This document shows, piece after piece, positions 1-9,011 of a stretch of DNA of 64,000 nt. Below the pieces are notes generated by a model. That model was not told the DNA's origin, searched no databases, and saw nothing but the letters and a program-made list of their open reading frames with translations. Numbering within the stretch: the stretch's first letter is position 1; the number at the start of each line of letters is the position of its first letter. The position numbers were made by a program, and so were the translations under genes. This stretch comes from Burkholderiales bacterium. Lineage in GTDB: Bacteria > Pseudomonadota > Gammaproteobacteria > Burkholderiales > Burkholderiaceae_C. The stretch covers positions 62,001 through 126,000 of the forward strand of contig JAGWTR010000005.1 of the NCBI GenBank assembly GCA_028868855.1. Reading direction: 5' to 3'.

Positions 1-908
1 GGCTTTTGCCCCTGCGTGCCTTGACGGTCATGTCGGCTGCATTGTTCACCCCGCAGGCTGCGGCGACGATGGGCTTCATGAGCACGCCCGCGCACCGGGG
101 ACGCGCCATTACCTTCGTGTTCATGGGCTGGTCCATCGCCTCGGTGGTCGGCATGCCTCTGGCCTCCTGGGTGGGCGACCATCTTGGCTGGCGAGTGGCC
201 ATGGGGGGCGTGGCAGCAGGCTCGCTGATCTCAGCCTGGGCAGTGAATCGCATTGTACCGGCCGGCATACGGCCACCGGCTTTGTCGTTGCGATCGTGGC
301 GCAAGGTGTTGTCGTCACCCTTGATGATGGCCCTGGTGGCCGTCACCGCCTTGCAAAGCACCGGACAGTTCACCGTCCTTGCCTATGCAGCGCCCTATTT
401 CAAGATTGGTTTTGGCGCCAGCCCTGAGCAGATCAGCCTCTTGTTTGCCTGGTTTGGCGCCTTGGCATTGACCGGCAATCTGCTCCTTAATAGGTTTGTG
501 GACCGTGTTGGGGCGGCTCGTGCAGTGACCGCGACCTTGGGGTTGATGGCATTGAGTCTGACGATCTGGCCCCTGGCGAGCAGTGTGGCCACCTTGGCCG
601 TGGTGTTGCTGCCCTGGGCCTTGAGTGGATTTGCCACCAACTCAGGGCAGCAAGCCCGCCTGGGTGGCTTGTCGCCTCGATTGACGCCCGCGCTGATGTC
701 CCTCAACACCTCAGCCATCTACCTGGGCCAGGCCTTGGGCGCCACAGGCGGGGGACTGGTGCTGACCCATTGGGGATATGGCCACCTGCACTGGCTTGGC
801 CTTGGCTGGATGCTGGTGGCCTGGGCTGTCAGCAGGAAAGCCTGGCAGGTTCAACGAGCCCAACAACAACGGCGCGACAAACTGTTGTCGAGATACCCTG
901 CCTATTAA
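1..908 (+). CDS. MFS transporter, 5'-truncated by window edge
   Basis: This is the C-terminal part (about 300 residues) of a major facilitator superfamily permease. The frame is open to the left edge, so the true start lies outside. Alternating hydrophobic segments run throughout, and a short polar loop after a membrane pair (GDHLGWR, a common MFS loop pattern) is visible in the first half. The overall look is that of AraJ/arabinose-efflux-type drug or sugar efflux carriers, but the substrate cannot be inferred. The gene ends only a few bases before the convergent rlmB stop. The family assignment is strong and the specific function unknown. Confidence 0.8.
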   Translation, partial: LLPLRALTVMSAALFTPQAAATMGFMSTPAHRGRAITFVFMGWSIASVVGMPLASWVGDHLGWRVAMGGVAAGSLISAWAVNRIVPAGIRPPALSLRSWRKVLSSPLMMALVAVTALQSTGQFTVLAYAAPYFKIGFGASPEQISLLFAWFGALALTGNLLLNRFVDRVGAARAVTATLGLMALSLTIWPLASSVATLAVVLLPWALSGFATNSGQQARLGGLSPRLTPALMSLNTSAIYLGQALGATGGGLVLTHWGYGHLHWLGLGWMLVAWAVSRKAWQVQRAQQQRRDKLLSRYPAY

Positions 909-915
909 TCGAAGT

Positions 916-1650
916 TCAGCTCGACCTCTGGCGCCTCGCCTCGTACAGGCATACGCCGCTGGCCACCGACACGTTCAGGCTTTCGACCGCCCCCATCATC
1001 GGGATGCTGACCAACTCGTCGCAGTTCTTGCGGGTGAGTTGGCGCATGCCGCTGCCTTCAGCGCCGAGAACAATCGCGGTGGGCTGACGCATGTCGGCCG
1101 CGTATAGGTCACGTGGAGCGTCATCCGATGTACCGATGACCCAGATGTTGCGCTCCTTGAGTTCGCCCAGGGTGCGCGCCAGATTGGTCACCATGAAATA
1201 AGGCATGATCTCTGCCGCCCCGCTCGCCACCTTGGACACCGTGGCATTGACACCGACCGCGTGATCCTTGGGGGCGATGACGGCATGCACGCCAGCGCCG
1301 TCGGCCACTCGCAAGCAGGCGCCCAGATTGTGCGGATCGGTGATGCCGTCGAGCACCAGCAGCAGCGCTGGCTCGGTCAAGGAGTCGAGCAGGTCGTCCA
1401 GCGAATTGGTCTGCTGAATGTTGTCGACCTTGGCAACCACGCCTTGGTGGCGATGCGTGCCACACAACTTTTGCAGCCGGTCATCATCGCTTTCGATCAG
1501 GTGTAGACCGGACTCTTCGGCCTTGGCGATGAATTGGCGCATGCGCTGATCGCGACGGGTCGCGTCGATGTACAACTCGCGGATGGATTTGGGCGCGACC
1601 TTCAGGCGCACCGTCACGGCGTGGAAGCCAAATAGCAGTTTAGAACTCAT
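916..1650 (-). CDS. rlmB: 23S rRNA (guanosine-2'-O-)-methyltransferase RlmB
   Basis: This SPOUT-class enzyme 2'-O-methylates G2251 of 23S rRNA. The 244-residue product starts MSSKLLFGFHAV; an upstream in-frame ATG is rejected because a GTAGGA-type ribosome site sits about nine bases before this ATG. The N-terminal substrate-binding domain is followed by SpoU signatures: the DGITDPHNLGACLR segment, VLGAEGSGMR, and IPMMGAVESLNVSVA near the C terminus, which carry the SAM knot and catalytic Arg/Asn residues. It lies about 30 bases downstream of the ABC ATPase gene on the same strand and may be cotranscribed with it. Length is normal for the family. Confidence 0.95.
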   Translation of the reverse strand: MSSKLLFGFHAVTVRLKVAPKSIRELYIDATRRDQRMRQFIAKAEESGLHLIESDDDRLQKLCGTHRHQGVVAKVDNIQQTNSLDDLLDSLTEPALLLVLDGITDPHNLGACLRVADGAGVHAVIAPKDHAVGVNATVSKVASGAAEIMPYFMVTNLARTLGELKERNIWVIGTSDDAPRDLYAADMRQPTAIVLGAEGSGMRQLTRKNCDELVSIPMMGAVESLNVSVASGVCLYEARRQRSS

Positions 1651-1680
1651 GGGCGGCATCCTACCCTGTGGGGCCAAAAA

Positions 1681-2373
1681 TCAGGCTTGTTCTGTCAGGT
1701 GACCGGCCTCAATGTGCAGAATACGGCCGCAACGGGTCGCGATTTGGGGGTCGTGGGTCACCAGGATCAAGGTGGTACCGGCTTCGCGGTTGAGGTCGAA
1801 CATCAGCTCCATGATGGCCTGGCCCGTGGCGTGGTCCAGGCTGCCCGTGGGCTCGTCCGCCATCAACACCTGCGGACGCACAACAAAGGCACGCGCCAAT
1901 GCCACGCGCTGCTGCTCCCCGCCCGACAAAGTGGCCGGTCGATGCGACAGGCGCTTGGCCAAGCCCACGCGCTCCAGCATGGCAGACGCTTGCGTGCGGG
2001 CATTCCTGGTGCCTCGCAACTCAAGGGGCAGCATGACGTTTTCCAGCGCGGTGAGGTGCGAGAGCAATTGAAAGCTCTGAAACACAAAGCCCACATGCTC
2101 GGCGCGGTGCCCGGCGCGGGCGTCTTCAGTCATGGCAAACAAGTCGCACCCGCATAACTCGACCCGGCCCTGGGTCGGCACATCCAGTCCTGCGAGCAGT
2201 GACAACAAGGTGCTTTTGCCCGAACCTGAAGCACCCACAATGGCCACAGTTTCGCCCGCTCGCAAGGTGAAGTCGATCTTGTGCAGAATATCCAAGGTAC
2301 CCGAGGAGTCTTCCACCGATTTACCCAGGTTGTGAACTTGCACAACGATGGCGGACTCGGAGTTCTGAATCAT
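1681..2373 (-). CDS. ABC transporter ATP-binding protein (LolD/MacB-like)
   Basis: This is a stand-alone nucleotide-binding subunit of about 230 residues. Visible elements are Walker A GASGSGKST, the Q-loop FVFQSFQLL, signature LSGGEQQRVALARA, Walker B VLMADEPTGSLD and the H-loop VTHD. The sequence fits the LolD/FtsE/YbbA subgroup. In many proteobacteria a homologue (YbbA) lies divergent from tesA, and the same arrangement is seen here; the cognate YbbP-like permease is not in the window. I chose the start at MIQNSE because the upstream extension runs across the divergent tesA gene; no strong Shine-Dalgarno is present. The substrate is unknown. Confidence 0.88.
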   Translation of the reverse strand: MIQNSESAIVVQVHNLGKSVEDSSGTLDILHKIDFTLRAGETVAIVGASGSGKSTLLSLLAGLDVPTQGRVELCGCDLFAMTEDARAGHRAEHVGFVFQSFQLLSHLTALENVMLPLELRGTRNARTQASAMLERVGLAKRLSHRPATLSGGEQQRVALARAFVVRPQVLMADEPTGSLDHATGQAIMELMFDLNREAGTTLILVTHDPQIATRCGRILHIEAGHLTEQA

Positions 2374-2398
2374 GTTTTCAATGGCCGCAGGAATGTTG

Positions 2399-3055
2399 AT
2401 GTCAACGGACTTTAAGCGACGCGTCTGCCTGGCGCTGTTCAGCCTGTTTTTGGGCCTGTGCTCAACAGGGGCCTCTGCAGCGCCGCGGTGGAGCATTCTG
2501 GTGCTGGGCGATAGCTTGTCGGCCGAATACGGTTTGCCGCGCGGCACGGGTTGGGTGGCCTTGCTGGAGCAAAAGCTGCACGACGAAAAAATCAACGCTC
2601 AGGTCATCAATGCCAGCATCAGTGGTGAAACAACCTCCGGCGGGTTGACTCGCCTACCCGCTTTGCTGCGCCAGCACCATCCCACGCATGTGGTGATTGA
2701 ATTGGGCGCCAATGACGCGCTGCGCGGGCTGGCACTGTCGGCCACGCAGAGCAACCTCACGACCTTGGTGCGTGCCTGTAAAGCGGCGCGCGCGAAGGTG
2801 CTGTTGGTCGGAATGCAAATGCCACCCAATTACGGCAAGCGCTACACGCAAGACTTTGCCGGTCTGTATCCCACGATCGCCAAATCGGAGAACGTTGCCC
2901 TGGTGCCGTTTTTCTTAAAAGATGTGGCCGACCGACCTGACGCCCGGGATTGGTTTCAACCCGACGCAACTCATCCGGTGGCCAAGGCGCATCCCATCAT
3001 CCTGGGCAATGTCTGGCTGGCCTTGCGCCCCTTACTTCTTGGGCGTCAACGTTGA
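2399..3055 (+). CDS. tesA: TesA-type arylesterase / acyl-CoA thioesterase I (SGNH hydrolase)
   Basis: This is a periplasmic SGNH/GDSL hydrolase acting on acyl-CoA, lysophospholipid or aryl esters in the TesA family. Block I is GDSLSAEYG (nucleophile Ser), block III GANDALRG and block V DATHP (Asp/His), so all catalytic blocks are present. The chosen start MSTDFKRR gives a classic signal peptide (basic end, hydrophobic core, cleavage near ASA) and is preceded by CAGGAA. An earlier ATG at 2372 would share CATG with the divergent ABC gene. The 3' end overlaps the convergent phaR by 24 bases. Confidence 0.9.
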   Translation: MSTDFKRRVCLALFSLFLGLCSTGASAAPRWSILVLGDSLSAEYGLPRGTGWVALLEQKLHDEKINAQVINASISGETTSGGLTRLPALLRQHHPTHVVIELGANDALRGLALSATQSNLTTLVRACKAARAKVLLVGMQMPPNYGKRYTQDFAGLYPTIAKSENVALVPFFLKDVADRPDARDWFQPDATHPVAKAHPIILGNVWLALRPLLLGRQR

Positions 3056-3622
3056 GGCCAGGCCACCACCGAAATTGCCAATCAGTGTTTCGGCCTGCTT
3101 GCTCATTTGTTCTTGCATCTGCGTGAACATCTGGCGCGACTGCTCCATGTAGCCGCCCATGAAGTTCTGCATCAACGGCGCCTGCAAGTTAACCACCGAG
3201 CCTTCGGTCAGGCTTGATTGCAGATCAATGAAGGACTGGATGTTCTTTTCCAGGTAGTTGCCCATCAGTCCTTGCATGGTGTTGCCATAGAAACGAATGA
3301 TCTGCGCCAGGGCCTGGGCCGAGAACATGGGGACACCCCCGGCCTCCTCTTCAAGAATGATTTGCAAAAGGATGCTGCGCGTCAGGTCTTCACCCGTCTT
3401 GGCATCCAAGACCAAAAAATTCTCGCAAGCCAGCACCATGGCTTTGATATCGACCAGCGTGATGTAACTGCTGGTCTGTGTGTCATACAAGCGGCGGTTG
3501 GGGTACTTCTTGATGGCGCGCACGCCGGCGGGTGTCGGGGCTTCTGCGTCAACCCCTGGTGTCTCGTTCGTGGGCTGGCTTTTGGCACTTGTGGTGCTTT
3601 GCTGGCGACGTGAGGTGCTCAT
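3032..3622 (-). CDS. phaR: Polyhydroxyalkanoate synthesis repressor PhaR
   Basis: PhaR represses phasin and PHA synthesis genes and binds both DNA and PHB granules. The product is about 196 residues, beginning MSTSRRQQS after an AGGAAGG site. It has a low-complexity Ser/Thr/Pro leader, then the PHB/PHA DNA-binding domain (IKKYPNRRLYDT, YITLVDIK) and a PHB-accumulation regulatory domain (EEEAGGVPMFS, then a Gln/Met-rich helix with LPLMQNF-type repeats). No phaC, phaA or phaB genes are in the window, but a 3-hydroxybutyrate dehydrogenase at 10 kb fits PHB turnover. Confidence 0.93.
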   Translation of the reverse strand: MSTSRRQQSTTSAKSQPTNETPGVDAEAPTPAGVRAIKKYPNRRLYDTQTSSYITLVDIKAMVLACENFLVLDAKTGEDLTRSILLQIILEEEAGGVPMFSAQALAQIIRFYGNTMQGLMGNYLEKNIQSFIDLQSSLTEGSVVNLQAPLMQNFMGGYMEQSRQMFTQMQEQMSKQAETLIGNFGGGLASTLTPKK

Positions 3623-3714
3623 GTACTTGGATGCCTTCCTAGGAATGGCCCATTCTAGGCGCAGGTCTTGGGGAATGGCAAAAGCAAATTGCAGTCGCAC
3701 GACCAGCCAAAAAA

Positions 3715-3735
3715 AAACCGCCTCGTGGGCGGTTT
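3715..3735 (-). terminator. Hairpin with T-tract on the minus strand
   Basis: An 8-bp perfect stem (AAACCGCC/GGCGGTTT) with a 5-base loop is followed, on the minus strand, by a run of T. It would stop leftward transcription before phaR. It could act weakly in the other direction, since only TTT follows on the plus strand. It lies in the phaR-cbpA divergent gap, where nothing else was recognised. Confidence 0.6.
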
Positions 3736-3856
3736 CATGCAGGTCGGCTTACAGGGTTGGCGAAAGCTGACGGGTGCCACTTTAGCACCTCCGGGCCGCC
3801 CCACTGGGGTATTCTCGGTCACCAGCATGTCGTTGTTCAACAGGGAGCACGATCAG

Positions 3857-4801
3857 ATGGAATTCAAGGACTACTACGCGATCCTGGGGGTTGGCAAGCA
3901 AGCCAGCACCGATGACATCAAGAAGGCCTATCGCAAGCTGGCCCGAAAATATCACCCGGACATCAGCAAGGAGGCCAATGCCTCCAAGCTCATGAGCCAG
4001 CTCAACGAAGCCAACGAGGTGTTGTCCGACCCGGAAAAGCGCGCGGCCTACGATTCCCTGGGTGAGCACAGGCAAGCCGGCGATGGCTTTCAGCCGAATC
4101 CTAATTGGGATGCGGGCTTCGAGTTTTCGAACACCAGGCCGCACCGTCGCTCGACCGAGGGGTTCAGTGATTTTTTCTCAAGCCTGTTCGGGGGGGCCGA
4201 GAAGCACCAAAACGGTGGCGGGAGCCGGGCGCAGACTCAAGGCCAAGACCATCACGCCAAGATCATCATCGACTTGGCCGATGCCTATGAGGGCGTCACC
4301 CAAACGATTTCCCTGCACGCTCCCCGGCTGAATGAAACTGGGCATGTCGTGACCGGCGAGCGCATATTGAGGGTGAAAATTCCCAAGGGCGTCAAGGATG
4401 GACAGCTGATCAGGCTGGCGAAACAGGGCCAGCCAGGTCCTGGTGGAGGGCCCGCTGGCGACCTTTACCTGGAAGTGCATTTCAGGCCGGATTCGCGCTA
4501 TCGCGTGGTCGAGCACGATGTTTACGAGTCCGTGCCTGTCACGCCTTGGGAGGCCGTCTTGGGCGGTGTCATTGAGGTGCCGACACCCTCTGGGAAGGTA
4601 CAAGTCACGGTGCCCGCCAATTCTCAGAATGGCCACAAATTGCGCCTGAAAGGACGCGGCATTCCCGCCACTCCGCCAGGCGATCTTTACCTGGAACTCA
4701 AGCTGGTGTTGCCGCCAGCAAACAGCGAGAAGGCACGCCAGTTGTACGAAAGCATGGCGCGAGACATGGCCTTCGATCCTCGCCAATCAATGGAACGTTG
4801 A
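3857..4801 (+). CDS. cbpA: Curved-DNA-binding protein / DnaJ-family co-chaperone CbpA
   Basis: This DnaJ-type co-chaperone of DnaK also binds DNA in the CbpA family. The roughly 314-residue product starts MEFKDYY after AGGGAG. The J domain occupies about residues 1-70 with the HPD tripeptide (KYHPDIS) and [18 protein letters not shown] helices. A Gly/Phe-type linker and two DnaJ C-terminal substrate domains (RLKGRGIP near the end) follow, with no zinc-finger repeats, which separates it from the true dnaJ at 16.2 kb. It is immediately followed by cbpM (3-base gap), the standard CbpA modulator pair. Confidence 0.92.
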   Translation: MEFKDYYAILGVGKQASTDDIKKAYRKLARKYHPDISKEANASKLMSQLNEANEVLSDPEKRAAYDSLGEHRQAGDGFQPNPNWDAGFEFSNTRPHRRSTEGFSDFFSSLFGGAEKHQNGGGSRAQTQGQDHHAKIIIDLADAYEGVTQTISLHAPRLNETGHVVTGERILRVKIPKGVKDGQLIRLAKQGQPGPGGGPAGDLYLEVHFRPDSRYRVVEHDVYESVPVTPWEAVLGGVIEVPTPSGKVQVTVPANSQNGHKLRLKGRGIPATPPGDLYLELKLVLPPANSEKARQLYESMARDMAFDPRQSMER

Positions 4802-4804
4802 ACC

Positions 4805-5098
4805 ATGACCCCTGACGACATTGTGATTGCCGAACTCATCGACGAAGCCCAGTTGTCACTGGACGAACTGGCCAAGGCCTGCGCTGTTGAGCCGGCCTGG
4901 TTGGTCGTTCGCGTCCAATCAGGCCTGCTGGGGCAGGAGTCTGTCCCCGCCAATGAACAGCGCTTCACCAGCGCGGAGTTGGTGCGGGCCCGCCGCCTGC
5001 TAGCCATTGAGCGAGACTTCGATGCCAACGCGGAACTCGCCGCGCTGGTGGTGGACCTGATCGAAGAAGTTCAATGGCTGCGAGCTCGGGTGCGCTGA
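4805..5098 (+). CDS. cbpM: Chaperone modulator CbpM
   Basis: This is a small (97 aa) MerR-like helix-turn-helix protein of the CbpM family, which binds the CbpA J domain and inhibits its co-chaperone and DNA-binding activity. Visible features are an N-terminal acidic helix, a region resembling the MerR fold (FTSAELVRARRLLAIERDF) and a C-terminal helix rich in Leu/Val/Glu (LVVDLIEEVQWLRARV). It follows cbpA by three bases, so the pair is surely one operon. The assignment rests mainly on context plus size and fold pattern. Confidence 0.85.
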   Translation: MTPDDIVIAELIDEAQLSLDELAKACAVEPAWLVVRVQSGLLGQESVPANEQRFTSAELVRARRLLAIERDFDANAELAALVVDLIEEVQWLRARVR

Positions 5099-5114
5099 AG
5101 CGCGAGTTCTGGTC

Positions 5115-6506
5115 ATGCTGAGGCAGGCCTTGAACATCACGGCGTTGGAGCATGCCATTTTTGTGCTGGCAGGCCTGCTCCTGTATGTGCAGGTGACCCG
5201 CATTGGCCACCAGCGCCGACATCCCTCGGCCGCCATGGCGTGGGTATTGCTTATCGCCACCCTGCCCTACATTGGCATTCCGATGTTCCTGCTGTTTGGC
5301 AGCCGCAAGGTCATCCGGGTGAGACCTAGACCGCATGCCGCGGCACCACTGCGGGCCAGGCACGACGGACCTGATTGGGCCATGCAGTTGTTGTCGGCCG
5401 TGGATGTTCCGCCCTCGACTCGCAATGAGTCCGTGGTGTTTCACGCCGATGGCGCAGCATCGCAGCATGCGCTGCTGGCTTCGATTCGTGAGGCCCAAAG
5501 TCGCATTGATCTTTGCACCTTCATTCTGGGGACCGACGAGGTGGGCGACGCCTTATGCGAGGCACTGATGGGTGCGGCCCACCGCGGCATCCGGGTACGA
5601 CTGATGATCGATGGTGTCGGCGGCCTCAAAACATCCCGCAGGCACCTGAAGGCCTTGAGCGATAGCGACGTCACGGTGCGCTGGTTCATGCCCTTGCTGC
5701 GCAATCCAAAACGCGGGCGCACCAACCTTCGCAACCACCGCAAGCTCGCAGTCATTGATGGGCAGCAGGTTTGGAGTGGCGGGCGCAATCAGGCGCTTGA
5801 ATACTTCATCGACCAGCCAGGTCATCCCGCCTGGGTGGATTTGAGTTTTGTGGTCAAAGGCCCGCTGGCGCTGCAGGCGCAGGCATTGTTCGAAGGTGAC
5901 TGGCATGCCGCCAGCGGAAAAGTCTCGCCTTCGCGCACACGCATGCCGACTGTTCACGATCGCATAGAGGGGGTTGCCGCGCAATGGGTTCCCAGCGGAC
6001 CAGACCATGCCGACGACACGGTGTATTCGCTCCTGCTGGCGAGCGCGTATCAGGCCAAGGTGCGCATCATGCTGGTAAGCCCCTACTTTGTCCCGGACGA
6101 CGCACTGCTGGCGGCATGGTGCCTGGCGTGCCGACGCGGGGTCCAGTTGACTTTGCTGATTCCGAGACGATCAAATCACCGGCTTGCCGATTGGGCGCGT
6201 GAACGGGCCTTGCGCACGCTGGCCGATGCAGGGGCCACCGTGCTGCTGCACCCCACCATGGTTCACGCCAAAGCGGTGATCATCGATGATCAACTGGCGC
6301 TGTGTGGATCAGTCAACCTGGATGGCCGCAGCCTGTTCCTGAACTATGAGCTGATGACCGCTTTTTATGGCCAGGCCGAGATCCGATGGCTCAGTGCGTG
6401 GATGAATCAGCAGATGCAGCATGCCCAGGCGTACATGCCCCACCAGCCGGCATGGGGCCGCGATGTGATGGAGGGCCTGGTGCGTGCGATTGCATTTCAG
6501 CTGTAG
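5115..6506 (+). CDS. cls: Cardiolipin synthase (phospholipase D superfamily)
   Basis: This enzyme makes cardiolipin by phosphatidyl transfer between phospholipids at the inner membrane. The 463-residue product has two N-terminal membrane helices (about 12-30 and 41-62), then two PLD domains. HKD motif 1 is H208-R-K210 with D215 (NHRKLAVID) and motif 2 is H384-A-K386 with D391 (VHAKAVIID). Both are complete, so it should be active. It follows cbpM by 16 bases and may be read from the same transcript. A strong terminator follows. ClsA-type architecture is likely; the exact paralogue is unresolved. Confidence 0.9.
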   Translation: MLRQALNITALEHAIFVLAGLLLYVQVTRIGHQRRHPSAAMAWVLLIATLPYIGIPMFLLFGSRKVIRVRPRPHAAAPLRARHDGPDWAMQLLSAVDVPPSTRNESVVFHADGAASQHALLASIREAQSRIDLCTFILGTDEVGDALCEALMGAAHRGIRVRLMIDGVGGLKTSRRHLKALSDSDVTVRWFMPLLRNPKRGRTNLRNHRKLAVIDGQQVWSGGRNQALEYFIDQPGHPAWVDLSFVVKGPLALQAQALFEGDWHAASGKVSPSRTRMPTVHDRIEGVAAQWVPSGPDHADDTVYSLLLASAYQAKVRIMLVSPYFVPDDALLAAWCLACRRGVQLTLLIPRRSNHRLADWARERALRTLADAGATVLLHPTMVHAKAVIIDDQLALCGSVNLDGRSLFLNYELMTAFYGQAEIRWLSAWMNQQMQHAQAYMPHQPAWGRDVMEGLVRAIAFQL

Positions 6507-6532
6507 AGAGGGCCAGAAAAAATGCGGACAAT

Positions 6533-6557
6533 AAAAAACCGCCTGAGCGGCGGTTTT
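6533..6557. terminator. Bidirectional rho-independent terminator
   Basis: The stem AAAAACCGCC/GGCGGTTTTT has a small loop, an A-tract before it and a T-tract after it, so it can end transcription from both sides. It serves cls on the plus strand and tRNA-Val on the minus strand. Confidence 0.85.
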
Positions 6558-6613
6558 TGTATTTTGCAGACAGGGGGATCAATCCCTGCATTTTTCCAAG
6601 AGCCAAAATCTCT

Positions 6614-6690
6614 TGGTAGGCGCGATTGGACTCGAACCAACGACCCCCACCATGTCAAGGTGGTGCTCTAACCAGCTGAGCTACGCGCCT
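6614..6690 (-). tRNA. tRNA-Val (anticodon GAC)
   Basis: Read on the minus strand, the 77-nt gene has a seven-base acceptor pair (AGGCGCG/CGCGCCT), D-loop TAGCTCAGCTGGTTAGAGC, an anticodon stem CCACC/GGTGG around loop TTGACAT (anticodon GAC, Val), T-loop GGTTCGAGTCC and an encoded 3' CCA. All arms pair. It stands between the relA stop and the cls terminator. Confidence 0.96.
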
Positions 6691-6719
6691 GCAAGACCAA
6701 TACTATAGCACTGTTTTGC

Positions 6720-9011
6720 TCATTTTCTGCTCGCACGCAACACTCCGTTGACTTGTGCGACCCGCGCCAACACGGAGCCCAATTTGGCCGTGTCGGCCGT
6801 TTGCACGGTCAGTGTGACCGTGACGTGGTCACGCTGGCTCTGACTTTTCATCGCCATCACATGGGTCTGCCCCTGTGCCAGCGCATCGCATACATCGCGC
6901 AGCAAGCCGGATCGATCATGGGCCTCGATCAGCAAATCCACCGCGTAGTGGGCGTCCTTGCCAGCGGCATGGCGTCCCCACGTTACCGGGATGACGCGCT
7001 CGGCATGCAGGCCCGCCATCTGCCGGAAATTGCTGCAATCGGCGCGATGCACGGCCACGCCTTTGCCCCGCGTCACATAGCCGCCAATGGCATCGGGCGG
7101 GGCTGGCTTGCAGCAGCGCGCCAATTGCGTCAGCAAGGAGTCCATGCCCACCACCAGTACGCCGCGCCCATGCCCGCTGTTGGCCAGGTCGCCTTCACTG
7201 CGGGAAACGATTTTCTGGGCGATCAGTTGATCAGCGTTTTGCTCCGGCACGGCCGGGCGCAGTAACTGCTCAATGTTGCGCAAGGAGAACTCGTCCTTGC
7301 CCACCACGTCAAACAAGGCATCGGCGTTGCGAAAACCCAGGTCATTGGCCAAGTCTTCCAGCTTGATGGCGGTTTTGCCTTCGCGCTGCAAAAGGCGCTC
7401 GACCGCTTCACGTCCTCGCGCGATGGTGGCCTGCTGCGCCAGGGCATTGAACCAGGCGCGCACCTTGGTCCGCGCGCGTTGGCTGCGCAGGTAAGCAAGT
7501 TCGGGGTTCAACCAGTCCAGCGACGGCCCGCCCTCTTTGGTCGACACCACTTCGACCGTCTGACCACTTTTCAAGGGCGTGTTCAAAGTCACCATGGCGC
7601 CGTCCACCCGAGCTCCCCGGCAGCGATGTCCTAAATCAGTGTGCAATGCGTAAGCGAAGTCCACCGGCGTAGCACCTGTCGGCAGGTCGATGATTTTTCC
7701 GTCCGGGGTGAACACGTAGATGCGGTCAGCGAAGAAGCCGTGCCCGGCCCCACCCCCGCTCTGGTGTTCGTCGGCGGCGGCCAGATCGCGCTCCCACGCC
7801 AGCAGTTGACGCAACACGGTCTTGCGCGCTTCGGCCACACGGCTTTCGAAATCGCCAGCAGCCTGCACGCCTGCGTAACCCTTGGTGCCGGCCTCCTTGT
7901 AGGCCCAGTGTGCCGCCACGCCACTTTCAGCGTGGTCGTGCATGGCCTGGGTTCGGATCTGGATCTCGATGGGCTTGTCCTGCGCGTCAAGCACCACGGT
8001 ATGCAGCGACTGGTAGCCGTTCGATTTTGGCCGCGCAATGTAGTCCGAAAACTCGTCGGGCATGGCACGCCACAGTTCGTGTGCCCGACTCAAGGCGGCG
8101 TAGCAGGCAGGGACGTCGTCGACGATGACACGCAAGGCTCGCACATCGAACACACGCTCAATGGGCAGGTCTTTGCCCTGCATTTTTTTCCAGATGCTGT
8201 AGAGGTGCTTGGGGCGCCCTTGCACCTGCGCCTTGATGCCCGCCTCGCGCAATGCCTCGGCCAGCGTCAATCGGGACTGCTCCACATTGCGCTCACGCTC
8301 CAGGCGCTTTTCGTCCAGGGACCGCGCGATCGAGCGATAGGTATCGGGCGTCAGGAAGCGGAAAGACAAGTCCTCCAATTCCCACTTGATCTGCCAGATG
8401 CCCAGGCGATTGGCGAGGGGCGCAAAGACCTGCATGGACTCGCGCGCCAGGGCCTTGGGGCAAGGCTGTTTGCTTTCGGCGTAGTAGCGCAGGGACTGCA
8501 GACGCGAGGCCAAGCGCAGCAACACCACCCGCAGGTCACGCGAGAAGGCCAACAGCATCTTGCGAATGCGTTCGACCTGCTCAACGCCCAGCGGCCCGTC
8601 GACATCGTCGCCCAAGGTGTCGCGCGCGTTGCGCTGCACTTGCACCAGCTTGCGTGTGTGGGCCACCAAGGCCGCTGCATCGGCACCAAAAGCACGGGCG
8701 ATGACATCGTCGGGCCGGGTCAGGTATTCGCTGGCGTAGACCAGATAGGCCACGGCCCGCAGGGATGGTGGCGCGCCGATGCCATGCAGGATCATGGACA
8801 CGCCATCAGCATGAACCAGGGCTTGCTCGCCCGTTTCAAAGAACTGTTCAGCCAGCAGCGGCTCGGCGAAGGCACGAGCGCGCAACAGGGCTTGCTGGCT
8901 GTCCGCGCCGGACGAGGCGCCACGCGGCACATCGCCGCCATCCATCGGCAAGGCCAGGTCGACCAGGTCAACGATGGTCGCGTGCGGCGCCTCAAGACTC
9001 CCGGTTTTCAT
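6720..9011 (-). CDS. relA: RelA, (p)ppGpp synthetase
   Basis: This ribosome-associated stringent-response GTP pyrophosphokinase has 763 residues. The N-terminal HD-hydrolase region (about 40-200) lacks the HD metal-binding pair, as expected for synthetase-only RelA. The synthetase domain is at about 260-375 (RPKHLYSIWKKM, ERVFDVRALR, ARPKSNGYQSLHT), the TGS domain at about 428-490, then a Cys-containing zinc-finger-like segment (LARCCKP, HRADCSNF) and a C-terminal ACT domain. Its ATG overlaps the stop of the upstream hydrolase gene as ATGA, indicating translational coupling. Length is close to the family norm. Confidence 0.94.
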   Translation of the reverse strand: MKTGSLEAPHATIVDLVDLALPMDGGDVPRGASSGADSQQALLRARAFAEPLLAEQFFETGEQALVHADGVSMILHGIGAPPSLRAVAYLVYASEYLTRPDDVIARAFGADAAALVAHTRKLVQVQRNARDTLGDDVDGPLGVEQVERIRKMLLAFSRDLRVVLLRLASRLQSLRYYAESKQPCPKALARESMQVFAPLANRLGIWQIKWELEDLSFRFLTPDTYRSIARSLDEKRLERERNVEQSRLTLAEALREAGIKAQVQGRPKHLYSIWKKMQGKDLPIERVFDVRALRVIVDDVPACYAALSRAHELWRAMPDEFSDYIARPKSNGYQSLHTVVLDAQDKPIEIQIRTQAMHDHAESGVAAHWAYKEAGTKGYAGVQAAGDFESRVAEARKTVLRQLLAWERDLAAADEHQSGGGAGHGFFADRIYVFTPDGKIIDLPTGATPVDFAYALHTDLGHRCRGARVDGAMVTLNTPLKSGQTVEVVSTKEGGPSLDWLNPELAYLRSQRARTKVRAWFNALAQQATIARGREAVERLLQREGKTAIKLEDLANDLGFRNADALFDVVGKDEFSLRNIEQLLRPAVPEQNADQLIAQKIVSRSEGDLANSGHGRGVLVVGMDSLLTQLARCCKPAPPDAIGGYVTRGKGVAVHRADCSNFRQMAGLHAERVIPVTWGRHAAGKDAHYAVDLLIEAHDRSGLLRDVCDALAQGQTHVMAMKSQSQRDHVTVTLTVQTADTAKLGSVLARVAQVNGVLRASRK

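Noticed and set aside
8700-9011. Functional HD hydrolase domain in RelA
   Set aside because: The His-Asp metal pair is absent (LHGIGAPPSLRAV in its place), as in synthetase-only RelA proteins.
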